Shown here: positions 54,262 through 62,303 of the stretch, in pieces
Layout: each line of letters begins with the position of its first letter
How positions within the stretch are numbered: position 1 is the first letter of the stretch
Assembly (NCBI RefSeq): GCF_000718305.1
Contig: NZ_JOFQ01000029.1
Coordinates: 3,848-67,847, forward strand
Length of the DNA: 64,000 nt
Origin: Streptomyces niger
Lineage (GTDB): Bacteria; Actinomycetota; Actinomycetes; Streptomycetales; Streptomycetaceae
Direction: 5' to 3'
Position numbers and translations under genes: made by a program
The notes under the pieces: generated by a model
Seen by the model: the letters and a program-made list of their open reading frames with translations, nothing else
Told to the model about the DNA's origin: nothing
Database searches by the model: none

Positions 54262-55295
54262 CACGAAGTACCTTTCGACGTCGGTCGCTCGGTGGATGTG
54301 CTGAGGGACGGTGCGGTGTCCGGGGTGAACCAGGGCAGGCCGCCCACGGGCCCGCCGGCGGCCCGCTCCGCGGCAGGCGCCGGGCCACGCGGCCTGACCT
54401 TGTCGACGATCGCCATGCCGATGCGGAAGACCGCGGCCGGCACCACGACGCACAGCAGGATCCAGAAGAGGGTCACGCCCCAGGGCCGGCCGACCTGCCA
54501 CGGCTGCTCGGCCAGCACCTTCCCGCCGTACTTCACGGCGACCGTGTAGTCGCCGTGCGCACCGGCCGCCAGCTCGACCGGTAGCGTGACCTGCGCTTTC
54601 CTGCCCGCCGGTACGGTCCCCCGCCACTGCTGGTCCGACCACTGCGGGGCGAGGACGCCGTGCCCGGTGCCGACCTCGAAAACCGGGTTCTCGGCGGGTT
54701 CGGCGCCGAGGTTGCCCACCGTGAACACCAGCTGCCGCTGCGGAGGCGCGCCGAACCAGGTGAGCAGGTTGGAGCTGCCGCGCAGCCGGGCCGGTGCCAG
54801 GACGGCGAGCCGGCCGCCGCCGGTCCGCTCGGGCAGCGGGGCCACCGGGTGTCCGGCGACGGTGAACGGGGCGTCCGCCGCCGCGGCCCGGCCGGTCACG
54901 GTGGTGACGTGCACGACGCACGGGCACGGTTCAGGCGGCTCGGCGACCGGCAGCCGGGTGTGGAAGGCGCCGTCGGAGCCGGTGGTGACGGCGCGCCCGT
55001 CGGCGTTGGCGCACGTATTGGTGCCGCCGATCATGTTCTGGCCGCAGATCAACAGCGTGAGCAGGGCCTTCGGCCGCCAGCCGGAGCCGGTCACGGTGAT
55101 CGAGCCGCCCTTGCCGGCCTGCCGCTGGGAGAGCTCGACGGCGGGCTTGCCGCGGTCGTCGGCGGCGGCGCGTGCCGTGCCGGCCGCGGGCAGGGTGGCG
55201 AGCGCGGCGGCGACGGCGAGCGCGGCAGCCGCCGACGCCCGGCGCGCGGCCTTCCGCCGGACCGCCGCCGACCGCCTCGCGCGTACTCCGCTCAC
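54261..55295 (-). CDS. Membrane-anchored protein with neocarzinostatin-like domain
   Basis: A 344-residue exported protein. Starting at the GTG at 55295 it has a twin-basic, alanine-rich signal region (ASAAAALAVAAALATLPAAG). An outside domain (about 55-145) reads GSITVTGSGWRPKALLTLLI, then CGQNMIGGTNTC, a DGAFHTRLPV strand and PCPCVVHVTT. This succession of an Ig-like strand, CG, C-x-NA and DG-F resembles the neocarzinostatin fold, a guess from pattern only. A second beta domain (about 165-270) and one membrane segment (VTLFWILLCVVVPAAVFRIG) near residue 295 precede a cytoplasmic tail. Start and stop overlap the neighbours (55292-55295; base 54261), so it is translationally coupled to both. 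Confidence 0.7.
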   Translation of the reverse strand: MSGVRARRSAAVRRKAARRASAAAALAVAAALATLPAAGTARAAADDRGKPAVELSQRQAGKGGSITVTGSGWRPKALLTLLICGQNMIGGTNTCANADGRAVTTGSDGAFHTRLPVAEPPEPCPCVVHVTTVTGRAAAADAPFTVAGHPVAPLPERTGGGRLAVLAPARLRGSSNLLTWFGAPPQRQLVFTVGNLGAEPAENPVFEVGTGHGVLAPQWSDQQWRGTVPAGRKAQVTLPVELAAGAHGDYTVAVKYGGKVLAEQPWQVGRPWGVTLFWILLCVVVPAAVFRIGMAIVDKVRPRGPAPAAERAAGGPVGGLPWFTPDTAPSLSTSTERPTSKGTS

Positions 55296-56272
55296 GCCGT
55301 CACCCCCGTCGCCCACGCCCGTTCCGCGCCGCTCTCGTGGCCCGCGCCGCTCTCGTGGCCCGCGCCGCTCTCCTCGCCCGCGCCGCTCTCCTCGCCCGCC
55401 GCGGCGGTCCCGCCCGCGCCCGCGCGCCGCCGCCGCAGAAACCAGCCGCCCACCGCCGCGCCACCGCCGACACCGAGCAGGCCCAACGCGCCCCACGGCA
55501 CCGCCGTGTACGTCGCACGGGCCGTGCCGTGTGCGCCGCCCGCGGCGGTGGCCGTGACGGTGACGTCCACGGAGTCCAGCGCGGGCGGATCGGGCCAGGC
55601 CTCGGTACGGGTGAGCCGGCGGCCCGGCGGCAGCCCGGCGGGCAGCCGGTGCGCGGCCCGGCGCAGCTCGCCGCCGAGCAGTCCGTCGGCGCTGACCCCG
55701 ACCTTCGGGTCCAGCGTCGTGTTGCCGCGGTTGACCAGGTCGTACCGGATGACGGCCGCGCCGTCCCGGTCCGTGACCGCCACGTTCTCGACGGAGAGGG
55801 CGGCCAGCGTGGGCCCGGTGACCCGCAGGTGGACGGGTACGGCCGTGGTGCGCGCGGCCGGGCCGGCGCGACGTACGGAGAGCGCGGCCGGGTGGTCCCC
55901 GGGGAGCGCGTCGCGCGGCACCGTGACCGTGAACGGCACCTCGGCGCGGGTGCGCGGCGGCACCTCGACCGTGCGGGCCGCGGTGACGATCCAGGCGCCG
56001 GGGCCCGTCCCGGCCTCGGACTCGCGCCCGGCGCCGGAGTCGGTGGAGCGCACGGTGAACGTCCGGGCGCGGTCGTCGCGGTTGGTGAGCGCCAGCCGGT
56101 CGGTGAGCACGCTGCCGGGGGCGCCCTCCAGATAGAAGTACGGGCGCGCGTGCGCTCCCGCCGGTGCCGCGACCCGGCCGCCGTCCGCCGCGGCGGCGGG
56201 CGGCGCGCAGGGCAGCGCGGCGGCGGTCAGCGCGGTCGCGCCGGCGGCGACGGCGCGGATACGGCAGGGCAT
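55292..56272 (-). CDS. WxL-interacting-protein-like (DUF916-like) membrane protein
   Basis: A 326-residue exported protein with signal peptide (IRAVAAGATALTAAALPCAP), two beta-sandwich domains and a C-terminal membrane segment (GALGLLGVGGGAAVGGWFLR). The first domain starts ARPYFYLEGAPGSVLTDRLA and LTNRDDRARTFTV, and ends AEVPFTVTVPRDALPGDH, the pattern of peptidoglycan-binding WxLIP (DUF916) domains of Firmicutes. The cytoplasmic tail is a repeat of GAGHES. The ATG at 56272 has GGGAG seven bases upstream. It couples with the next gene by a GTGA overlap and follows the LPQTG gene by 50 bases. Likely a membrane-wall bridge of the surface complex. Confidence 0.75.
   Translation of the reverse strand: MPCRIRAVAAGATALTAAALPCAPPAAAADGGRVAAPAGAHARPYFYLEGAPGSVLTDRLALTNRDDRARTFTVRSTDSGAGRESEAGTGPGAWIVTAARTVEVPPRTRAEVPFTVTVPRDALPGDHPAALSVRRAGPAARTTAVPVHLRVTGPTLAALSVENVAVTDRDGAAVIRYDLVNRGNTTLDPKVGVSADGLLGGELRRAAHRLPAGLPPGRRLTRTEAWPDPPALDSVDVTVTATAAGGAHGTARATYTAVPWGALGLLGVGGGAAVGGWFLRRRRAGAGGTAAAGEESGAGEESGAGHESGAGHESGAERAWATGVTA
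55325..55399 (-). repeat. 18-bp tandem repeat in the C-terminal tail of the WxLIP-like gene
   Basis: About four copies of an 18-bp unit (on the plus strand GCGCCGCTCTCGTGGCCC or a close variant) encode ESGAGH/ESGAGE repeats. The frame is kept. Confidence 0.75.
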
Positions 56273-56322
56273 CGGCGGCTCCCGGAGTCGTACGGGCTCG
56301 TCCTCCTGCGGTGTCCGGCGCG

Positions 56323-57012
56323 TCAGGTGCGCTGCCGGCGGGTCAGCCAGAGCGTGCCGGCGGCCCCGGCGAGCACAACGGTGGCGCCGAGCATGCCCAG
56401 CGCCACGGCGTCGTCGGCGGGCCCGGTCTGCGGCAGTTCGCCGCCGGGCGGGGCCGATGAACCGCCGCTGCCGCCGGTCCCCTCGACGTCCAGGGAGAGC
56501 GCGGGCTTCGGGTTGTTGCTGGGCGTGCACGTGGTGGTGGTGCCCATCGCCTTGATGGTGAGCGTGGACGCCGTGAAGGTGACCTTGCCGCTCTTCTTCG
56601 GCGTGTACGTCCCGCTCAAGTCGCTGATTTTGATGGGGGTGTTGGCGGGGATCGCCGTGTCGTTGGGCGGGCCGGTCACCGGTACGTCACCGGTCTCCGC
56701 GCCGCCCAGCTTGATGAGCGCGCTGGGCTTCATCGCGCCCTTGCCCAGTTCGATGGGGCTGGAGGAGACGCCCTTCCGGAAGGACATCACGAGCTTGTAG
56801 CCGTCACCGGACTTCGTGGACGTGATGTCGATGGGCGAGACCGCGCCCTTGTTCCCGATCGGCGTCTTGCACTGGTAGTTGACGTCCACGACCTCGGCGT
56901 GCGCGGCGGGGGCCGCGAGCATCACCGACGTCGCCGCGGTGAGCAGCACGGCCGCCGCCGGTCCGGCCGGGCCCGTGCGGCGCCGGCTGCGCTGGGCGTT
57001 GAAGCGGGCCAC
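56323..57012 (-). CDS. Sortase-anchored surface protein with one beta domain (LPQTG)
   Basis: A 229-residue wall protein, first gene of the surface operon. The signal peptide (AAAVLLTAATSVMLAAPAAH) is followed by one domain (about 40-180) beginning NYQCKTPIGNKGAVSPIDIT and ending TIKAMGTTTTCTPSNN, homologous to domain B of the LAxTG protein in the same operon; its two cysteines are at the same ends and probably form a disulfide. The C terminus has GGELPQTGPADD, a hydrophobic segment and TRRQRT: a classic LPxTG sorting signal. The GTG at 57012 follows GGGGAG. Function unknown. Confidence 0.82.
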   Translation of the reverse strand: MARFNAQRSRRRTGPAGPAAAVLLTAATSVMLAAPAAHAEVVDVNYQCKTPIGNKGAVSPIDITSTKSGDGYKLVMSFRKGVSSSPIELGKGAMKPSALIKLGGAETGDVPVTGPPNDTAIPANTPIKISDLSGTYTPKKSGKVTFTASTLTIKAMGTTTTCTPSNNPKPALSLDVEGTGGSGGSSAPPGGELPQTGPADDAVALGMLGATVVLAGAAGTLWLTRRQRT

Positions 57013-57227
57013 CTCGATCTCCCCTTCCTCCGGTTACCGCACCGCCGGGCGTTACTGACGGCACATCAGATTGGGCGTCAAGGTACGCCGGGGGCCGTGG
57101 GGAAGGAAGAGACATGCACGAGGGAAACGGGCGCAGACAACGGAAAACCGCCCCCGCCGGGTCGGCGCGAGCGGTGCGGAAAAGCGGCGGAGGCGGCGAT
57201 CCGGTCCCGGTACCACCGCCCACTCCG

Positions 57228-57731
57228 CTACGACGGCGCGGCCAGCTCCGCCCACACGGTCTTGCCCGTGCCGTCGGGGTTGCGTACGACCCCCCAGTCC
57301 AGGCAGAGCCGCTGGACGATGAACATGCCGTGCCCGCCGGGACGCCCCGCACGGTGCGGGGTGCGCGGCGCGGGCGAACCGGCCCCGAGGTCGGTGACCT
57401 CCAGGCGCAGCATCTTGGCGTTGCAGCGCAGCGCCAGCTCCTCCGGGCCCTCGGCGTGCAGGCAGGCGTTGGTGACCAGCTCGGAGACGACGAGCAGGAC
57501 GTCCTCGGCGGCGGCCCGCTGATCGGCACCGGCGGCCGGCAGCCAGCCCCAGTCGTGCAGCGCCTGCCGGGCGAAGTCACGGGCTCGGGCGACAGCGCCA
57601 CGGGCGCCCGCGAGACGCAGCCTGCGGATCTGGCCGGCCGGCACGATGGCCGGGGAGGCAGCAGTGGCAGCGCCGGCGTTCCCCGGGTCCGGGCCCAGAT
57701 CGCCCGGCGGGTACGGCCGGGTGGTGCTCAT
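57228..57731 (-). CDS. Anti-sigma-type ATP-binding protein (RsbW-like)
   Basis: A 167-residue protein with a GHKL ATPase fold (about 35-165): ARDFARQALHDWGWLP, the N box LLVVSELVTNACLHAEGPEE, MLRLEVTDLGAGSPAP and GGHGMFIVQRLCLDWGVVRN. Such proteins bind a SigB-type sigma factor and can phosphorylate a STAS partner. The N-terminal 30 residues are Pro/Ala-rich. It is the second gene, after the STAS gene, and lies opposite the sigma gene. As I recall, the region corresponds to the sigI-prsI-arsI partner-switching genes of S. coelicolor; the pairing is inferred from neighbourhood. Confidence 0.85.
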   Translation of the reverse strand: MSTTRPYPPGDLGPDPGNAGAATAASPAIVPAGQIRRLRLAGARGAVARARDFARQALHDWGWLPAAGADQRAAAEDVLLVVSELVTNACLHAEGPEELALRCNAKMLRLEVTDLGAGSPAPRTPHRAGRPGGHGMFIVQRLCLDWGVVRNPDGTGKTVWAELAAPS

Positions 57732-57926
57732 CAGCGCTTCACCTCACCGATTCGCCTTTTCACGGATGACGGATACCTGACGGGTTCAAAAAGATTCAGA
57801 TGTCTCCTGCCCGGCCGGACCGTGAGAACACCCACTTCTTGGGGACGGAAGTTGTGACGGAGCCAACGCGACCGGAATCGGCCCCTTTGCAGACCGCCCG
57901 TCACTGTCGCCCCCTGCGTTGCCGGC

Positions 57927-58298
57927 TCAGTCGGCGGCCAGCGCCGCGTCGACCGTGTCGTGCACGGTGAAGACCGCGTCCGCACCGGTGATCTCGAAGA
58001 CCCTGGCCACCACCGGCTGCATCGCCGCCAGGTGCACCCCGCCACCCTCGGCCTCCACCTTCAGGCGGGCGCCCAGCAGGACGTTCAGCCCCGTGGAGTC
58101 CATGAACTCCAGTTGCGAACAGTCCACGACCAGTCGCACAAAGCCATCGGCGACACAGCCTTCGAGTGACTCGCGCAACAACTCCGCGGTGTGGTGATCG
58201 AGCTCACCCGCCGCGGTGACGACCGCACTGGCGCCGTGCCGGCGGACCCCGACGTGGAGCCGTCCCCGGCTTGCACTGCCGACCGTCCCACGGTCCAT
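57927..58298 (-). CDS. STAS-domain anti-sigma-factor antagonist
   Basis: A 123-residue single STAS domain: RLHVGVRRHGASAVVTAAGE, LDHHTAELLRESLEGCVADG, and the phosphorylatable serine in FMDSTGLNVLLGARLKVEAE. Unphosphorylated it would bind the ATPase encoded downstream and release the sigma factor. The ATG at 58298 has GAGGGG upstream, favoured over the start at 58352. It is divergent from the sigma gene; 195 bases separate it from the ATPase gene. Confidence 0.88.
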   Translation of the reverse strand: MDRGTVGSASRGRLHVGVRRHGASAVVTAAGELDHHTAELLRESLEGCVADGFVRLVVDCSQLEFMDSTGLNVLLGARLKVEAEGGGVHLAAMQPVVARVFEITGADAVFTVHDTVDAALAAD

Positions 58299-58560
58299 GC
58301 GCGCGCACCCCTCTTGCTGTCTCGGCGTCTGGTTCTGCTTACGACTGCGCACGTCGAAGCCTACGCCTTAGATACGCAGGCTGGTAGCCGAAGAATGCGC
58401 GTACTTACACGAATACGGACAACACGCACTTGCCTTCTTCAGGTGAACCCGGGTAGGCGTAGTAGGGACACATTCGAAACAGCCGGCTTTGGAGGCGCCG
58501 CAGACCGCAGCTTCAGGTACAGGCATCGGCAGCCATATGCCGAGAACGATGGAGGACACC

Positions 58561-59493
58561 ATGTCACCCCGGCTCGACGAAGTGCGCACCGACCAGACCA
58601 CGGACAACGCGTCGTCGACACCCCTGTCCGAACAGATCCCTGCCCAGCACCTGCCGATCGATGCAACCGGATTCGACGGAATGCCGGAGATCGACGGCCT
58701 GCCCGAGATCCCGCCGTACGACGAGGTCGGACCGGTGGACGCCCGGGCGCTCTCCAAGACGCTCTTCCGGCGCCTGGAGACCCTCGAAGAGGGCACGCAC
58801 GAGTACGCGTACGTCCGCAACACCCTGGTGGAGCTCAACCTCGCCCTGGTGAAGTTCGCGGCCTCCCGGTTCCGCTCCCGCAGCGAGCCCATGGAGGACA
58901 TCGTCCAGGTCGGCACGATCGGCCTGATCAAGGCGATCGACCGCTTCGAACTGGACCGCGGAGTGGAGTTCCCCACCTTCGCCATGCCGACGATCGTCGG
59001 CGAGATCAAGCGTTTCTTCCGCGACACCAGCTGGTCGGTACGGGTCCCGCGGCGCCTGCAGGAGCTGCGCCTGGACCTCGCCAAGGCCGGCGACGAGCTG
59101 GCGCAGAAGCTCGACCGCGCACCCACCGTGAGCGAGCTCGCCGAGCGCCTGTCCATCACCAAGGACGAGGTCGTCGAGGGGATGGCCGCGAGCAACGCGT
59201 ACACCGCGAGCTCGCTGGACGCCCAGCCCGAGGAGGACGACACCGAAGGCGCGCTGGCGGACCGCATCGGCTACGAGGACCACGGCCTCGAGGGCATCGA
59301 GTACGTCGAGTCCCTGAAGCCTCTGATCGCGGAACTCCCGCCGCGCGATCGCAAGATCCTTTCCCTCCGCTTCGTCGCGAACATGACGCAGTCGGAGATC
59401 GGCGACGAGCTGGGCATCTCCCAGATGCACGTCTCCCGCCTGCTGTCGCGCACCTTGGTCAAGCTCCGCAAGGGCCTGATGGTCGAGGAGTGA
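58561..59493 (+). CDS. SigB/SigF-type alternative sigma factor
   Basis: A 310-residue stress-type sigma factor. An N-terminal acidic part (1-70) precedes region 2 (NTLVELNLALVKFAASRFRS, MEDIVQVGTIGLIKAIDRF, SWSVRVPRRLQELRLDLAKA), region 3 (PTVSELAERLSITKDEVVEG) and region 4 (LPPRDRKILSLRFVANMTQS, EIGDELGISQMHVSRLLSRT). The ATG at 58561 has GGAGG five bases upstream; the earlier ATGs at 58489-58549 lack one. With the divergent STAS and ATPase genes it makes a partner-switching module. Gene order next to hut genes suggests it matches S. coelicolor sigI, but I do not assign the symbol firmly. Confidence 0.9.
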   Translation: MSPRLDEVRTDQTTDNASSTPLSEQIPAQHLPIDATGFDGMPEIDGLPEIPPYDEVGPVDARALSKTLFRRLETLEEGTHEYAYVRNTLVELNLALVKFAASRFRSRSEPMEDIVQVGTIGLIKAIDRFELDRGVEFPTFAMPTIVGEIKRFFRDTSWSVRVPRRLQELRLDLAKAGDELAQKLDRAPTVSELAERLSITKDEVVEGMAASNAYTASSLDAQPEEDDTEGALADRIGYEDHGLEGIEYVESLKPLIAELPPRDRKILSLRFVANMTQSEIGDELGISQMHVSRLLSRTLVKLRKGLMVEE

Positions 59494-59538
59494 AAGTCCC
59501 GCGGTCCCGGCGCCCGCACGCCTGAACCGCGCGGAGGA

Positions 59539-59569
59539 GGGCCGGCCCCGAGCACCTCGGGGCGGGCCC
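59539..59569. terminator. Terminator between the sigma gene and hutI
   Basis: A 14-base stem with one G-G mismatch, a 3-base loop, and a CCCTTTCGCTTTT tract to its right. It serves the sigma gene and possibly hutI. Confidence 0.7.
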
Positions 59570-59637
59570 CCTTTCGCTTTTCCGGGCCGTTCGGCGGGGG
59601 CGCGGCTGGCCGCCCCGCCCCGGCCGCCCGGAGGGCC

Positions 59638-60807
59638 TCAGACGGCGCGTACGCCCGCTCGCCAGACCTTGGTGATCAAGGGGACGCCCGGGCGGTAGGC
59701 GAGGTGGACGTGGGAGGGGGCGTCCAGGAGGGCGAGGTCGGCGCGGGAGCCGGGGGTGAGGCGGCCCACGTCGGTGCGGCGCAGGGCCTGCGCACCGCCG
59801 GCCGTGGCGGACCAGATCGCCTCGTCGGGGGTCATCTTCATGTCGCGGACCGCGAGCGCGATGCAGAACGGCATGGAGGACGTGAACGAGGAGCCGGGGT
59901 TGCAGTCCGTGGAGAGGGCGACCGTGGCGCCCGCGTCCAGCAGGCGGCGGGCGTCGGGCCACTCGGCGCGGGTGGAGAACTCCGCGCCGGGCAGCAGCGT
60001 GGCGACGGTGTTGCCCTGGGCCAGCGCGTCCACGTCCGCGTCGGTCAGGTGCGTGCAGTGGTCGGCGGAGGCCGCGTCCAGCTCGACGCCCAGCTGCACG
60101 CCGGGCCCGTAGGAGAGCTGGTTGGCGTGGATGCGGGGCAGCAGGCCGCGCTCCTTGCCGGCGGTGAGGATCGCGCGGGCCTGGTCGCCGTCGAAGGCGC
60201 CCTTCTCGCAGAAGACGTCGATCCAGCGGGCGTGCGGGGCGCAGGCGTCCAGCATCGGGCCGGTCACGAGCGCCACGTAGCCGGCCGGGTCCTCCGCGTA
60301 GTCGGGCGAGACGATGTGCGCACCCAGGTAGGTCACCTCGTCGGTGTGGCCGGCGGCGATGCGCAGGGCACGCGCCTCGTCCTCGACGGTGAGGCCGTAG
60401 CCGGACTTGGTCTCGAAGGTGGTGGTGCCCTGGCGCAGCGCCTCCGCCATGTAGTGCGCGACGTTCGCGGAGAGTTCCTCGTCGGTGGCGGCACGGGTCG
60501 CGGCCACGGTCGTGCGGATGCCGCCGGCCGAGTACGCGCGCCCCGACATCCGGGCGTTGAACTCCTGCGTGCGGTCGCCGCCGAAGACCAGGTGGGAGTG
60601 GGAGTCGACGAAGCCGGGGATGGCGGCCCGGCCGCCCGCGTCGTGGACGGTGTCGGCGGCCGGCGCGCTGCCACTGGGCCCCACCCAGGCGACGCGGTCG
60701 CCCTCGATGACGACGGTGGCGTCCTCGATCAGGCCGATCGGGCCGGCGCCGAGCGAGGGGTCGTTGGTGACCAGGCTGCCGATGTGGGTGATGGCGGTGG
60801 ACGACAT
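59638..60807 (-). CDS. hutI: Imidazolonepropionase
   Basis: Third step of histidine breakdown: opens imidazolonepropionate to formimidoylglutamate. The 389-residue amidohydrolase has the metal motif [40 protein letters not shown], the histidines in [19 protein letters not shown] and [15 protein letters not shown], and the aspartate in [27 protein letters not shown] lies twelve bases before the ATG. It is last of the hut genes on the minus strand, 150 bases after the formimidoylglutamate deiminase gene, with repeats in between. Confidence 0.94.
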   Translation of the reverse strand: MSSTAITHIGSLVTNDPSLGAGPIGLIEDATVVIEGDRVAWVGPSGSAPAADTVHDAGGRAAIPGFVDSHSHLVFGGDRTQEFNARMSGRAYSAGGIRTTVAATRAATDEELSANVAHYMAEALRQGTTTFETKSGYGLTVEDEARALRIAAGHTDEVTYLGAHIVSPDYAEDPAGYVALVTGPMLDACAPHARWIDVFCEKGAFDGDQARAILTAGKERGLLPRIHANQLSYGPGVQLGVELDAASADHCTHLTDADVDALAQGNTVATLLPGAEFSTRAEWPDARRLLDAGATVALSTDCNPGSSFTSSMPFCIALAVRDMKMTPDEAIWSATAGGAQALRRTDVGRLTPGSRADLALLDAPSHVHLAYRPGVPLITKVWRAGVRAV

Positions 60808-60837
60808 GGTCGTTGCGTTCCTCTCGGGGTGGGGTGC

Positions 60838-60953
60838 TCCGGTACGTACGCGGGTCCAGGTGCCCGGTCGGGCACGTGCCCGGTCGGACACGTGCCCGGC
60901 CCCCGGTACGTGCGGCGGCCCCGCACCCCCACGAGGGGGCACGGGGCCGGGGC
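60838..60953. repeat. Short repeats and imperfect hairpin between hutF and hutI
   Basis: CACGTGCCCGG and related words (GGTGCCCGGTCGGGCACGTG) recur within 60838-60900, giving overlapping inverted repeats. At about 60913-60947 a stem of GGCCCCG and CGGGGCC with two internal mismatches lies beyond the deiminase stop and may act as a weak terminator or attenuator. Confidence 0.5.
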
Positions 60954-60956
60954 CGG

Positions 60957-62303
60957 TCAGGCCCGCAGGGCGTCGATCGCCGAGGCCAGCGCCGCGGGGA
61001 CGTCGGGGACGAGGGCGTGGACGCCGTCCCGGACGACCTGGCGACCGCCGACGACGGTGTGCCGCACGTCGGCGTTGGAGGCCGCGAAGACGGCGGTCTC
61101 CGCGCCGAGCCGGGGCAGCGGCCCGGCCGTGCGGACGGTGTCCAGCGCGATCGTGGTGAAGTCGGCGAGCGCGCCGGTGCGCAGCGCGCCCGCGTCGTCC
61201 CAGCCCAGCGACCGGTGGCCGTCGGGCGACGCGGCGCGCAGCAGCGCGGCGGCGGTCCAGTGGCCGCGGGTACGGGTGCGCAGCCGCTCGTTCAGCTCCA
61301 TCGCCCGCGCCTCCTCGAACAGGTCGATGACGGCGTGGCTGTCGCTGCCCAGCGAGAGCGGGGAGCCCGCCGCCTGGACGGTGGTCGCCGGGCCGATGCC
61401 GTCGGCGAGGTCCCGCTCGGTGGTGGGGCACATGCACACGCCGGTGCCCGAGTCGCCGAGCAGCCGAATGTCCTCGTCGGTGAGGTGGGTGGCGTGCACG
61501 GCGGTCGTACGCGGCCCGAGCACGCCGTGGTCGGCGAGCAGCCGGGTGGGCGTGCAGCCGTGCGCGGCCCGGCAGGCGTCGTTCTCGGCGGTCTGCTCGG
61601 AGAGGTGGACGTGCAGCGGGGCCTCACTGTCCTGTGCCCACTGCGCGACCGTGCCGAGCTGGTCGGCGGGGACGGCCCGTACGGAGTGCACGGCGGCGCC
61701 GATCCGGGCGTGCGCGCGGTCCTCCTTGAGCTGTCCGGCGCGCTCGGCCCAGGCCCGCGCGTCGCCGTCGCTGAACCGCAGCTGGTGCCGGTTGGGCGGC
61801 TCGCCGAAGCCGGACGACAGGTAGGCGGTGTCCAGCAGCGTGATGCGGATGCCCGCCTCGTCGGCCGCGGCGATCAGCGCCTCGCCCATCGCGTTCGGGT
61901 CGTCGTACCGGCCGCCGCCGGGCGCGTGGTGCAGGTAGTGGAACTCCCCGACGCAGGTGATCCCCGCCAGCGCCATCTCCGCGTACACGGCGCGGGCGAG
62001 CGCGTGGTAGCTGTCCGGCGTGAGCTGCGCTGCGGTCGTGTACATCACCTCGCGCCAGGTCCAGAACGTCCCGGAGCCCACCTGCACGGTGCCGCGCAGC
62101 GCGCGGTGGAAGGCGTGCGAGTGCGCGTTGGCGAGGCCGGGAAGCGTCAGCCCGCGCAGTGTTTCGGCCCCGGGCGGCGGGACCTCAACGCCGGTGCGGA
62201 CGGCGGTGATCCGCCCGTCCCCGGTCTCCACGACCACCCCCGGCTCGACATTTGTGCCGAGCCAGGCGTGCTCCAGCCAGTACGTCGTCGGCGTCAGCTG
62301 CAC
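60957..62303 (-). CDS. hutF: Formimidoylglutamate deiminase
   Basis: Converts N-formimidoyl-L-glutamate to N-formyl-L-glutamate and ammonia. The 448-residue amidohydrolase has [20 protein letters not shown] (metal HxH), [39 protein letters not shown] and the late aspartate in [20 protein letters not shown]. The stretch [13 protein letters not shown] and [12 protein letters not shown] substrate loops are typical of HutF. It overlaps the M20 gene by ten bases, so the two are coupled. Its presence implies the route through N-formylglutamate, which needs a deformylase. Confidence 0.92.
   Translation of the reverse strand: MQLTPTTYWLEHAWLGTNVEPGVVVETGDGRITAVRTGVEVPPPGAETLRGLTLPGLANAHSHAFHRALRGTVQVGSGTFWTWREVMYTTAAQLTPDSYHALARAVYAEMALAGITCVGEFHYLHHAPGGGRYDDPNAMGEALIAAADEAGIRITLLDTAYLSSGFGEPPNRHQLRFSDGDARAWAERAGQLKEDRAHARIGAAVHSVRAVPADQLGTVAQWAQDSEAPLHVHLSEQTAENDACRAAHGCTPTRLLADHGVLGPRTTAVHATHLTDEDIRLLGDSGTGVCMCPTTERDLADGIGPATTVQAAGSPLSLGSDSHAVIDLFEEARAMELNERLRTRTRGHWTAAALLRAASPDGHRSLGWDDAGALRTGALADFTTIALDTVRTAGPLPRLGAETAVFAASNADVRHTVVGGRQVVRDGVHALVPDVPAALASAIDALRA

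Noticed and set aside
58489..58560. Upstream ATG codons for the sigma factor
   Set aside because: Only the ATG at 58561 has a ribosome site (GGAGG, five bases); the extra residues resemble no sigma N terminus.
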